A DNA stretch of 64,000 nucleotides from CAVZAB01 sp963773155 (GTDB taxonomy: Bacteria; Pseudomonadota; Alphaproteobacteria; Rhizobiales; Beijerinckiaceae), in the NCBI GenBank assembly GCA_963773155.1, contig CAVZAB010000005.1, forward strand, positions 114,982 to 178,981, read 5' to 3'. The number at the start of each line of letters is the position of its first letter. Position 1 is the stretch's first letter. Position numbers and translations under genes: made by a program. A model generated the notes under the pieces. It did no database searches. It worked only from the letters and a program-made list of their open reading frames with translations, and was not told the origin of the DNA. Of this stretch, positions 55,349 through 63,922 are shown one piece after another.

Positions 55349-55822
55349 GTGAATACACCGAACCCCTTGCTCGCCCAGCGTGGCATTGAAGACGAAGCCT
55401 TCATGTCAGTCGCGGACTTGAAGAAATACCTGACCGAAATCGAAATGTCCAAGGCTTCGAAGGATTTTTCCACACATGACCGGGCCGCCGAGGCGAAGAA
55501 GGAATATTTGAGAAAATTGAGCACGCCGATCGAAATCAGCCCCGAAAGAATCAAGGCCTTTCTTCGTCGGGTAAAGGCGGCGGCCGAGATCGGTAATTCC
55601 GAAATGATGATCGGCCGCTTTCCGGTTGAATTATGCACCGACAATGGGCGGGCGATCAATAATTCCGAAAAGGATTGGCCGGACACGCTGACAGGTGTGC
55701 CGCGTCAGGCGTTCGACGTCTGGAAATCGCAATTGCAGCCGCTCGGGTACCATCTGAAGGCGATGATCGTGGACTGGCCGGACAATCTGCCCGGGGAAGT
55801 GGGCTTGTTCATCACCTGGTGA
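55349..55822 (+). CDS. Hypothetical protein upstream of ppk2
   Basis: 157 residues from a GTG at 55349, chosen because GGAGG (55337-55341) lies 7 bases upstream. Mainly helical and charged (KKYLTEIEMSKASKDFSTHD); the last third reads WPDTLTGVPRQAFDVWKSQL and VDWPDNLPGEVGLFITW. No signal peptide. Not recognised. It ends 22 bases before the ppk2 start, so cotranscription and a link to phosphate or polyphosphate metabolism are plausible, but only by neighbourhood. Confidence 0.6.
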   Translation: MNTPNPLLAQRGIEDEAFMSVADLKKYLTEIEMSKASKDFSTHDRAAEAKKEYLRKLSTPIEISPERIKAFLRRVKAAAEIGNSEMMIGRFPVELCTDNGRAINNSEKDWPDTLTGVPRQAFDVWKSQLQPLGYHLKAMIVDWPDNLPGEVGLFITW

Positions 55823-55844
55823 TGGGGGGACGGGATGGCACGGG

Positions 55845-56732
55845 TTGCTAGAGCCGAAAAGCGACGAAGCTGAAGCGCATGACAAAAAGCTGAATCGTGC
55901 TGACTATGAAGGTGAATTGGCAAAGCTGCATGTGGAACTCGTCAAACTGCAAGAATGGGTGAAGAGCGAAGGCAAAAAGATCTGCGTCCTATTCGAAGGC
56001 CGCGACGGGGCTGGAAAGGGCGGTGTCATCAAGGCCATCACCGAGCGTGTCAGCCCCCGGGTGTTTCGCGTTGTCGCCCTTCCCGCGCCTACAGAGCGCG
56101 AGAAATCGCAGATGTATATACAACGCTATATCCCGCACCTGCCGGCCGCCTCCGAAATCGTCATCTTCGACCGCAGCTGGTACAATCGTGCGGGCGTCGA
56201 GCGTGTGATGGGATTTTGCACTGAAGAACAGGTGAACAAGTTTCTTTCCGCCGTCCCGGCGCTCGAGAAAGCCATCGTCGAATCCGGCGTTATTCTCATC
56301 AAATATTGGCTCGAGGTCAGCCAGGACGAGCAAACAAGGCGCCTCGAATCCCGCATTACCGACAAGCGCAAAATCTGGAAATTGTCAAAGATGGATCTTA
56401 AGTCCTATTCGCGCTGGTATGATTATTCGAGGGCACGCGACGAGATGTTCCGGGCATCCGATACGTCCTGGGCGCCATGGTTCGTGGCACGATCCGACAA
56501 TAAGAGGCGCTTGCGATTGAACATCATTAGACATCTTCTGAGCCGCATTCCATACGAGCACGTCGATTACGGCAAGATTAAACTTCCCAAGCGGCAGGAG
56601 CCGGGGGACTACAAGGAACCTGATTATCCCTACAAATATGTCCGCGGAGCGTCTCTGAACCCACGGTGTCCGCTAAGCACACCGATCAGAGTGGGTCAAA
56701 AGGTCAATAGCGGGATTGCGCCGCGGCTGTGA
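55845..56732 (+). CDS. ppk2: Polyphosphate kinase 2
   Basis: It transfers phosphate between polyphosphate and nucleotides. 295 residues: Walker A in FEGRDGAGKGG (residues 50-60), lid region with REKSQMYIQRYIPHLPAASE, Walker B IVIFDRSWYNRAGVERVMGF, and KMDLKSYSRWYDYSRARDEM. Single-domain class I layout, which mostly uses polyP to phosphorylate nucleoside diphosphates; the direction cannot be read from sequence. Start at TTG 55845 is the best fit; the first conserved residues are some 20 codons on. Frame intact. Confidence 0.9.
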   Translation: MLEPKSDEAEAHDKKLNRADYEGELAKLHVELVKLQEWVKSEGKKICVLFEGRDGAGKGGVIKAITERVSPRVFRVVALPAPTEREKSQMYIQRYIPHLPAASEIVIFDRSWYNRAGVERVMGFCTEEQVNKFLSAVPALEKAIVESGVILIKYWLEVSQDEQTRRLESRITDKRKIWKLSKMDLKSYSRWYDYSRARDEMFRASDTSWAPWFVARSDNKRRLRLNIIRHLLSRIPYEHVDYGKIKLPKRQEPGDYKEPDYPYKYVRGASLNPRCPLSTPIRVGQKVNSGIAPRL

Positions 56733-56954
56733 CAGTCTTGCTTGTAAGAATGGCAAAGTCTTGCAAAACGTCGTTGGAACCTAAGAAAAGACCGAATTCA
56801 ACGTTGGTGGCGGGGGCCTTGACCTCTTTAGGTTCGAGTCAACCCGCTCTTGTTCGATCGTGACTTTGCCGGCGGTCATTGCCTCGTCTTCGGTCGAGAC
56901 GGCGTGGCGATGATGGCGGAAGCACGACGCCATCTCGAGTATCAGCCCAAAACA

Positions 56955-57398
56955 TCACTTGAAACTGATGAGTACACCATCGGCTCCAAGCGACATGTGC
57001 AGTCCTTCGCGCCGCGATTTCAGGCGCATGATGACCCCCTTGTCGTTGCGAAGCCAGAGCGTACCTCCTCCCTCATCGCCCAGTGCCCACCCTGTTCGAA
57101 CTTGGATATAAGCACCGGCGAAGTCGGCCTTTTGCTTCAGGCCATAGACAGTCCCTGACGCGGTTAGACGTGAGGCGCCAAATCCGCCAACGCCTAACCC
57201 ACCGACAGTGATCGGATAAGTTCGTCCGTTGAAGGTCAATTTTCCACCACCAAACGAACCGGAACCGATGAACGCCACCTGCAGTTGTTGTATGACGACA
57301 GACGCCGATGGTGCGCCGTTCGGTTGCTCTTGAGCCGATACCGGAGCCGCAATGAGGAAGCACGCTGCGAGGACCGTCATGATTCGTCTGTTGATCAT
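56955..57398 (-). CDS. Exported beta-rich protein
   Basis: 147 residues with a signal peptide (MTVLAACFLIAAPVSAQ). The mature part has VAFIGSGSFGGGKLTFNGRT, YPITVGGLGVGGFGAS, DFAGAYIQVRTGWALGD and LRNDKGVIMRLKSRREGLHM. It resembles small secreted beta proteins of the DUF1134-like kind found in several Proteobacteria. The start was set at the ATG giving MINRRIMTVL. Role unknown, perhaps envelope. Confidence 0.65.
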   Translation of the reverse strand: MINRRIMTVLAACFLIAAPVSAQEQPNGAPSASVVIQQLQVAFIGSGSFGGGKLTFNGRTYPITVGGLGVGGFGASRLTASGTVYGLKQKADFAGAYIQVRTGWALGDEGGGTLWLRNDKGVIMRLKSRREGLHMSLGADGVLISFK

Positions 57399-57740
57399 CG
57401 AACTTTTCCTTTGGATCTGCGGTCGCATTGCTTCGGCTTGTAGGCGCTGCCGGGGGAGAGATCAATTTGACTTGGTCGAACTTTGCGGCTGCCACGGCGG
57501 GCCATGCCCGGAATTTGACGGGAGCCGGCATGTCCGCTTCCCACGCACGTCCGTGTCGGCGCAGCTCCGACCGACGTTCAGGCACCCCACCAAATACGAC
57601 TGTAGCTATTGTCCCGAAAATATCCTTACCGGTGCACCCAAGACCGTCCTATCGCACCAAGGGGGCCCGCGGAGGCCGGTTGGCCTACCGTGGCGGCGCC
57701 AGGGTTCGCGCCTATTCCCCCCGCTAGAACGGCGCGCAGC
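57399..57740. other. Gene-free stretch
   Basis: 342 bases between the exported-protein gene (leftward) and the end of the hydrolase gene. No supportable frame, no clear hairpin. Holds the promoter of the exported protein. Confidence 0.4.
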
Positions 57741-58809
57741 TCAGGTCCGACCGTCAGCCAGCTGACTGAACTTGTCGTGGTTCGAAGAGTCAGTGCCCTT
57801 AACATCCGTCAGGTCGATCACAGTTGCGCCCAACGCTTGCAGCTCCTCAATATTCTTGTCGGCGCCGAGCCGGCCGTCTCCTCCAGCTATGAATTTCGAC
57901 AGCCAAAGCGCCTTATCGTCCTGCGAAAGGACGATATAGAAGGGTTTTTTAGGTCTCCCAAAGCTGCGCATCTGCGATTTGAAGACATCCAAATCGATGT
58001 CCGGCGCAGCGAGGAACACAAACCAAATTTATTCGCATTCGTGAGGTCCCCGGATATTTTGATCTGCCGAAATGCTTCTACGGTTACCCAATTGCCCATC
58101 GAGTGGGCGAGGACGTTGACCTGGTCTGCGTCACTGGCCAAAAGAAGACGGATGGTGTGCACGAGATCGTCTCGCGCGGCCGTCGCACTATTGAGGTCGT
58201 AAACATAATCGGCAGCTTGCCGTGCGAAGCCCAGGTAAACAGCACGGGAACGGCCGGGGCGTGCAAATCGTGAACGACCTGCGCGAAGCGATACAGGCCC
58301 TCGGCGAACATCGTATTGTAGCCGTGGATGAACAGAAGCACTCTGCGGTTTCCTGGTGGGTGCATCGCAAGTTGGGTGTTCAACGCTTGAACGAACTGTT
58401 TATCACCGTCGAGATACGCTTCGTCGCGTACGACAAAATTGACCTTAGGGTCGCCAGGTGGCGTTGTCGGCCATTCGATCTCGCCGTGGACATGCTTAGG
58501 CGGAATAGAGACAACAATAGTTGCGTAATCGACGGAATTTGCTCGCTCGCCATTGAAAAGCGTGCCTGGCCGGCCATCTCGCTGACGTGTCGTCGCGACG
58601 AGCATTGTGTGATCGTCAGCGCCAGCCACACTCTCGGCGACCGGGATGAGAAAACCACTCTCGGGTCCGGCCGCGCACGATACCAAAGGTGCGGCGGCAA
58701 ACAGTATCGCAAGAATTGAAGGAGGTCGTCGCAGCCAGATCAAGGCCGCGCAACCAAGCTTGATGATAAAATGAATTGCAGCGCCTCGACGCCCTTGCCA
58801 CCGCAACAA
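57741..58809 (-). CDS. Alpha/beta hydrolase lipoprotein, DUF900 type (two frameshifts)
   Basis: Three frames join into one about 356-residue protein. Part 1: a signal with lipobox LVSC, then TMLVATTRQRDGRPG, RVLLFIHGYNTMFAEGLYR with the HGYN oxyanion turn, and VLFTWASHGKL. Part 2: ADYVYDLNSATAARDDL, VNVLAHSMGNWVTVEAFRQI with the catalytic Ser in HSMGN. Part 3: VFLAAPDIDLDVFKSQM and SSNHDKFSQL with the His. Both breaks (near 58206 and 58020) fit loss of one base in short G and T runs; total length then becomes a multiple of three. It is probably a cell-envelope esterase or lipase of unknown substrate. Confidence 0.72.
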
Positions 58810-58833
58810 TCGGCGGCACCCTGCGATGCTTTA

Positions 58834-59031
58834 TTAGTAGAGGACGCAGCTACGAACGCCACCGACAATGCCGTAGCGGCGGCAAACGGCTCCGTGTCTA
58901 GGCGCCACGACCGCAGCGCGTGCGACAGGGGCTCCGCGTACGACGACGACGGCCTGGGCGTCATTGGAGCTCCCTAAAATCGTGACAAAAAAAGCGCCGG
59001 CAGCAACGCCGACGATAAGCAAAATTCGCAT
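58834..59031 (-). CDS. Small exported protein
   Basis: 65 residues: signal peptide MRILLIVGVAAGAFFVTILG, then Ala/Val-rich VVVVRGAPVARAAVVAPRHG and a Cys-containing end (CRRYGIVGGVRSCVLY). Such tiny VVxRGxPxxRxAVVxPR proteins are frequent in Hyphomicrobiales and relatives. AAAGGAAA lies upstream of the ATG at 59031. Function unknown. Confidence 0.6.
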   Translation of the reverse strand: MRILLIVGVAAGAFFVTILGSSNDAQAVVVVRGAPVARAAVVAPRHGAVCRRYGIVGGVRSCVLY

Positions 59032-59835
59032 CACGTAATTTCCTTTTGTTGGGCGGGAAGATTGCATATGCTCGGCGTCCGGTCAACGAGTTTGAAAAAT
59101 CAGCAGAGTTTGATCCTCCGCCTATAGCGGCGACGCTACTAACCCAGGGCCAAAATATTGTGGGTGCCCGTCAACGGCGGCGGTTTCGCCTGGCGGCGGA
59201 ACGTTTCGTTCGCCTCTATTGTGCTGCCACCGAGTAGAGCCTACTTGCACAGGTGAGTGGTGTGTGGCCTGCCACCGGCAATTCGAAACCGAAAACCCCG
59301 TTGATAGGTGGCTGCGTCGGCGCGGGCAGCGTATGCCCAACGCGAACGTGCGTGGGTCGAAGAACGCCGCGCTCAGGACGCCACGCTGCGGGGGACGCAC
59401 AATAACAATTTCCGGTTCTGGCCCATGCAGACCCCTCAACGGTACGGTCTCAGCCAGGATCGCCGCCGACACCAGCCACACCGCGGCCAGAGCATGGCTC
59501 TGGCGCGGATGCGGGCTGGGCGCGATTGCCGCCGGCATCGGTGCCGCTGTTGGCTTCGCAACTTATGGAATCAACCACCGCGGCTTCGACAAGGACGAGT
59601 AATTCCACCGACCCGAAGCCGTCGAGCACTTACTGTTACTACGTCCAGACGCTTGACGGAGCGACCGTCGAGGCGAAAATCAGCATCGGTGTCGATAGCA
59701 AGTTGGCGGCGCAAACGCGGGTGAATGCTGCCGAAGCCGTCAAATATTGCCGCTGGTACACGGGGTCCTGACAATGCGTCGCCTATCAATGCCGGCGGTT
59801 ACGCCAAGAGCTGATTTCGTAAGGGAGTTCGAGCG
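59032..59835 (+). other. Decayed stretch with scraps of small phage-like genes
   Basis: No full gene. Two coding-looking scraps: RAWLWRGCGLGAIAAGIGAA...FATYGINHRGFDKDE ending at 59602, and right after it in another frame TYCYYVQTLDGATVEAKISI ... AAEAVKYCRWYTGS ending at 59771. Both lack a convincing start. They resemble small phage-region membrane or hypothetical proteins. Confidence 0.4.
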
Positions 59836-60298
59836 ATGAAATTGGGTGAGCGCGTTGGACTTACTGCCCGGCATCAACTGATCCTGAACCTCTGGAATGC
59901 TGGCCTGACCGCGGCCAAGGTCGCCGAGAAAGTCGGCAGCACGAGGAGTGGAATCGCGGGTCAGATCGACCGCCTTCGCGCCCTGGGTCACGAAGGCGAG
60001 CGCCGAACCAAAGCAGGCGAGCGTTCAGCCCATCAGCCGGCACCCGAGGCACCGGCCTGGCCGCCTAAGCCGACACACCCGCGCCAGTGCCGCTTGCACC
60101 CATGCCAGCGGCACCGGCCGGGCCGTCCAAGCCCCTCCTGCAACTTGGTCGCCGCGAGTGCCGCTTCACGGTCAACGGGGAGCGCCCTGGATGGTCTGCT
60201 CGGCGCCGACCGAGGAGAACGGGTCGTTTTGCCCGCATCACTGGAAGATCGTCTATCATCCAAGCACGCCATATGTTCGCGGCAGAGAGCCTGGCTGA
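59836..60298 (+). CDS. GcrA-like regulator, phage type (two frameshifts)
   Basis: The N-terminal DNA-binding part reads LILNLWNAGLTAAKVAEKVG then RSGIAGQIDRLRALG, which follows GcrA (LxxLWxxGLSAxxIAxxLG.xTRxAVxGKxxRLxLxG). After a Pro-rich linker the C-terminal part appears in two other frames: RRECRFTVNGE then APWMVCSAPTEENGSFCPHH ending WKIVYHP, matching the Cys/His cluster of GcrA (CxxPxxx...FCGxPxxxxxxYCxxHxxxAY). Shifts near 60078 and 60186 may be base losses. GcrA acts with RNA polymerase at GANTC-methylated promoters. This divergent copy next to phage-like genes is probably prophage-borne. Confidence 0.55.
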
Positions 60299-60317
60299 CC
60301 AAGCGGGTGACAACAAC

Positions 60318-60584
60318 ATGATCCTCGTCACTCTCCCCGCGCTCGTTCTCCTCCTGGTGATCGCCGCAATGGTCGGCGCCGCCAAGCAACTCGTCGCCTT
60401 CGTCATCGTGCTATTAGCCGCCATCCTCGGTGTCACCCTCACCACGCTGCCGCCATCGGTTGCCTTGCTCACCCTGGCCGCCGCCTCCGCTGCAACCCAG
60501 TCGCCGATCAGGGCAACCGCCCCCGACGCGACGCAGGAATATCTCGCTCATTCGCGGGCAGTCAAGTTCTGGGGCGTGTCATGA
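60318..60584 (+). CDS. Small membrane protein
   Basis: 88 residues: MILVTLPALVLLLVIAAMVG and LVAFVIVLLAAILGVTLTTL form two membrane helices, followed by an Ala/Thr-rich tail. Its stop overlaps the start of the next gene (ATGA, 60581-60584). It is probably part of the same phage-like unit; a holin-like role is possible but unsupported. Confidence 0.5.
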   Translation: MILVTLPALVLLLVIAAMVGAAKQLVAFVIVLLAAILGVTLTTLPPSVALLTLAAASAATQSPIRATAPDATQEYLAHSRAVKFWGVS

Positions 60585-61142
60585 AGGGCGTTGGCCTTTA
60601 CCTGGCCGTCTTTGCATTGGCGGCACTCGGCTGGCACGAGCATCGGCGGCACGAGGGGCAGCCAATGGCGGTGCATCCTGGTGGCCGGCCACTTGCGGCC
60701 CACCATGTCACCGAGGCCAAGGCGATGGTCGCAACGGACCTTGTTGCGAGGCGAGACCCTAGCCTGACGCCGGGCAATGTCCGCACCGATTCTGCCGACG
60801 AGATCTGTGCCAACGGCACCAAGGCGCTCAGGCATTGGAGCCGCGACCGGGATGACCGAAATCTTGATGTCCTATGGTCTGCCGCCTGGCCCGCATCCGA
60901 CTGTAGAAATCGATCATTTGATCCCAATCTGTTTGGGATCGGCAGATACCGACGACAATCTCTGGCCGCAACCGCGGCGGTCAATCGAGCCAATCTGGAA
61001 TGCCGAGCGCAAGGACGTACTCGAACGCCGCGTGTGCGAGATGGCTTGCGGCGGCCAGATCGATGTCGTCACCGCTCAAATGAAGATCGCGTCGGATTGG
61101 GCTGCACTCTATCGGGAGCTGATTGGGGAGCCAGGACATTGA
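60581..61142 (+). CDS. HNH-like protein with N-terminal signal (one-base frameshift)
   Basis: First frame: a signal or anchor (GVGLYLAVFALAALGWHEH), then RRDPSLTPGNVRTDSADEIC. Second frame: LMSYGLPPGPHPTVEIDHLI, PICLGSADTDDNLWPQPRRS and KDVLERRVCEMACGGQIDVV. The IDHLIPxxLGG-x-D-NLWPQ core is an HNH-type beta-beta-metal motif. The break is at GAAATC (60858-60863); removing one A gives GAATC and joins DR to ILMSYG. Corrected length about 186 residues. Relatives are exported proteins of phage-rich regions. Confidence 0.65.
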
Positions 61143-61275
61143 AACGAAGAAAGCTGCACCCGCGATGCCGGCGGTGACGTGCCACGCCTCGGCTTCAACG
61201 GCTGCGTCATGGCAACATTGCACACCGAGGGTGCCGCTCCGGCCACCGGTTAGGGCTGACTGCAAGGCGCAGACA

Positions 61276-61442
61276 ATGGACTTTGATGGGCAGACCTACG
61301 AGGACGAACTTGGCCGGCAATTTCCAATCAACCGCCCGAAATGGATCAGCCCGAACGGTACCAGTACCTCTTCACCTATCAGCTCCTTTGCCCGAAGAAC
61401 CAAGTGTTCACGGACGGCAAGGGGCTCGACGACATCGACTGA
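61276..61442 (+). CDS. Small phage-region protein (frameshifted)
   Basis: MDFDGQTYEDELGRQFPINR PKWISPNG in one frame, then QYLFTYQLLCPKNQVFTDGK and GLDDID in the next, ending TGA at 61440-61442. Sense is good on both sides of the shift near 61359. About 55 residues, family unknown. Confidence 0.4.
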
Positions 61443-61454
61443 GAGGGCTCGGTC

Positions 61455-61604
61455 ATGACTGCCGGTACCAAGCTCGCCCTCGTCCTGGCACTCTGAATAT
61501 ATGCCTTCTTCTGGTATTCAATCCTTGGGTGGCAATGGTTCCGGGTCGATGTGATCATCTTCGCCTTGTTGCTTGCCGCCGCAAGATTTCGAGGAGAGAT
61601 TTGA
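61455..61604 (+). CDS. Small membrane protein interrupted by an in-frame TGA
   Basis: MTAGTKLALVLAL, TGA (61494-61496), then IYAFFWYSILGWQWFRVDVI and IFALLLAAARFRGEI to a TGA that abuts the next ATG. The frame is continuous across the TGA and both halves look like parts of a two-helix membrane protein, so the TGA may be a mutated or misread TGG. Confidence 0.4.
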
Positions 61605-62075
61605 ATGCTCAGACCGAGCCGCGTCGGCTGCAGGCTCAACTTCGGCCTGGTCCGCGAGATACGCGATGGCGTCACCGCCGGCACGGCGCAAGCAAATTTC
61701 ACGCGCAAGTTCAATGTCTCGGCGAGCACCATCTCGGCGATCTGTCGCTGCGACGCGTGGGGTTTGCCTGCATTGCCCACCGAGCCGGTGAAACATCTCT
61801 CGAATCAGCAGACTGACGCGATCCGCGCCTCGCAAGCGACGGGCATGCCGGCCTCGGCATTGGCGTCGCTATATCGCAGCACTGAGATGAATGGCAATGA
61901 TCAGACAGAGCGTGTGGCTTACGAGAACAAGCTGCGAGAGTATCACGGCATCTCCGGTGCCGAGGCGCGCGACCTCTTTAGCCGGATGGTGGATCAGCAC
62001 ATCGCCGCGCACGAGTACAACAGGAAGCTCGATCCCGATCATGAGGCTACCGACCTCGGCCCTATCCGGGCTTAG
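61605..62075 (+). CDS. HTH-like phage-region protein
   Basis: 156 residues. An N-terminal segment, REIRDGVTAGTAQANFTRKF then NVSASTISAICRCDAW, looks like a helix-turn-helix that senses a specific site. The second half (ENKLREYHGISGAEARDLFS RM, then DQHIAAHEYNRKLDPDHEAT) is helical. ATG 61605 directly follows the previous stop, with GGAGAG upstream. Not assigned to a named family. Confidence 0.5.
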   Translation: MLRPSRVGCRLNFGLVREIRDGVTAGTAQANFTRKFNVSASTISAICRCDAWGLPALPTEPVKHLSNQQTDAIRASQATGMPASALASLYRSTEMNGNDQTERVAYENKLREYHGISGAEARDLFSRMVDQHIAAHEYNRKLDPDHEATDLGPIRA

Positions 62076-62236
62076 GCGTTGTCGCCGAGACCACTGGAGA
62101 CTTTGCGATGAACACTGACGACGACCGCAATCTGCCGATAGTCAGACCGGTCAGGCGTTATCAGGTGGAACGCAGCGAGACACCGAGCACGACTTACCGG
62201 CGAGCGTGAGTCCATTTTCTAGTAAGAGCCGGTCTG

Positions 62237-62507
62237 ATGATCCCGCGGGTATTCATGTGCGGCGGCATGACGAAGGCAGCGGAGATCCTGCATGTCAGCC
62301 GCAAGCAGCTGTCCGAAGTCATCAACGGACATAGCGGAATCTCGCCCGGCGGTACGTCTTGACAAGGCGTTCGGCGGAGATGCCGCCACCTGGTATCGCA
62401 TCCAGGCCGCCTATTACATGGCACAGGCAATGAAGCACGCCGATCAGATCAAGGCGCGCCGGGTGACCGAAGCAGTCCAATCGAACGGATCGGCTTCAAG
62501 TTTGTAG
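62237..62507 (+). pseudogene. Broken HigA-type antitoxin
   Basis: MIPRVFMCGGMTKAAEILHV, SRKQLSEVINGHSGISP in one frame, then a stop; the next frame continues AVRLDKAFGGDAATWYRIQA AYYMAQAMK. This is the HigA/VapI XRE helix-turn-helix (AAxxLGVSRxxLSxxxNGHxGISPxxAxRLxKAFG..xxxWxxxQxxYDLxxA). About five bases are missing at the join, more than a single read error. No HigB toxin gene is visible beside it. Confidence 0.6.
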
Positions 62508-62634
62508 TCAGTCAGTCACTTTGAGATAGGGCAGCCAATACTTGACGCGCTCGGCCTTGGGCCGCCAATCGAGGTCGAACCACCGTTGCCAGAAACGGTC
62601 CTCAGCTGCAACTATAGCACGAGCGGCGCCGGTC

Positions 62635-63364
62635 CTAGACTTGAAGACCCACACGGCAATCCGCTATCCCACATCCCATCATTGTCATACCCATGGGATG
62701 AACAACCACTTTGTTTCGGAAAACCTGAACGGCAGCAACGCGACCAAAGAAAATTCCCTCGTGAATATCCACCCCCGTGTCATGTTTTGTGAGGCGAATG
62801 GTCGGGAGATCCTGATTTTGCAAGATCTCTAGCGACTGCCCGACGACATGGATGTCCATCACTCCTGTGTTGAGAACCAACTCGCCGCGCTCGACCCTAA
62901 TTAAGGGAATACCATTGGAGCTACGGATCATCGAGATTCAGCAAGAGCACCTCGTCCTCTCTTTCAAAACCGAGAACCGCCTCTCCACCAATAATTATCG
63001 CATCAAAACGATCAAGACCCATGGGTTTTAAAATTGTATGTAAAGATATTGCCGCCACATCGAAAACGACAGCTGTCTCCCGAAAAATACCAGATATGAG
63101 CAGACGTAAAACTTGCGGATGCGTTGTGTGGTGAATTGTTAAATTTAGCCAACGCTCTGCGTGGAAGCCGCTTGCTGGATTTGTCTTGATGATGGGTCGG
63201 ACATAGCAGCGTAATATTTTCTGCGGTGTGCTCTCGGGCAGTGGAGAATTCGACAATATGGTCAAAGTGGTAGACTGGTAGCCCACATATCACGCAGCCG
63301 AAACGGCATCGTTTGCGAACTTCTCGTTTGATGGAGGACGGTATATTTCGCGAAATCTGTTCAT
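62635..63364 (-). CDS. HNH endonuclease-domain protein (several frameshifts)
   Basis: Start MNRFREIYRPPS (ATG 63364), then in the next frame IKREVRKRCRFGCVICGLPV with YHFDHIVEFSTAREHT and NITLLCPTHHQDKSSKRLPR: a classic CxxC...DH...CxxHH HNH domain. Then WYFSGDSCRFRCGGNIF, then (shifted) RFDAIIIGGEAVLGFEREDE with VLLLNL, then (shifted) NGIPLIRVERGELVLNTGVM. The order matches HNH proteins with a C-terminal beta-rich domain of about 130 residues. Three frame changes, near 63325, 63030 and 62930; at least one lies beside an A/T run. Active or dead cannot be told. Confidence 0.55.
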
Positions 63365-63922
63365 CCGCTCACGCTGTCGCCGCCCGTTTCTCAGAAACAC
63401 GGCCGGAACGGACCTAGCCGGTGCCGACGCGGTGCCTTGGCCGAAACTGCCATGAAAACTCTGCAAACGCGAGAGCGCCCGCCCGGCATAGTCTCGCTGA
63501 CCGCTTTTTGGCCGGAGGAACAGTATTCGTCGGTCAGCATCGCCCGCACGCGGGGCTCCATGACGCTCTAAATCTCGAAATATTCGACGGCGGCCCAGAA
63601 AAGCGACTTCCTCGTGGTCGCTGTTCAATTCGCGTTTGAGACGCTCGTAAAGGTCGCCGAAGGCTTTCTCGTCGGCCAGCAATTCGAGGGGGTCGAGAAG
63701 ATGCTGCTGAAAAACGGTCATCGCCTCACTCACGGTTGGCGTATCGATGTCGCGATCCCCTCTGATTTGCGGACAGCCCCGCGCGCCGCTTTGAGCGTAA
63801 TGCCGGGCGGCACAACGTGCCGCATCAAATGCCACAGGAACCGTGCCCTCTCGGCCACCAGCCACGGCGGGACACCAATACGACCCTGTCAAGCAAATTG
63901 TCGTCGGCATCGCTGCAATCAT
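63365..63922 (-). CDS. Unassigned frame upstream of the HNH gene
   Basis: An open stretch with coding-like composition in its middle (TVSEAMTVFQQHLLDPLELL, ADEKAFGDLYERLKRELNSD), running into the HNH gene without a stop. Start uncertain. No family recognised. It might be a small gene in front of the HNH gene or shadow sequence. Confidence 0.25.

Noticed and set aside
61455..61604. Selenocysteine or recoded TGA
   Set aside because: No selenocysteine insertion element after the TGA and no selenoprotein family match; a TGG change is simpler.
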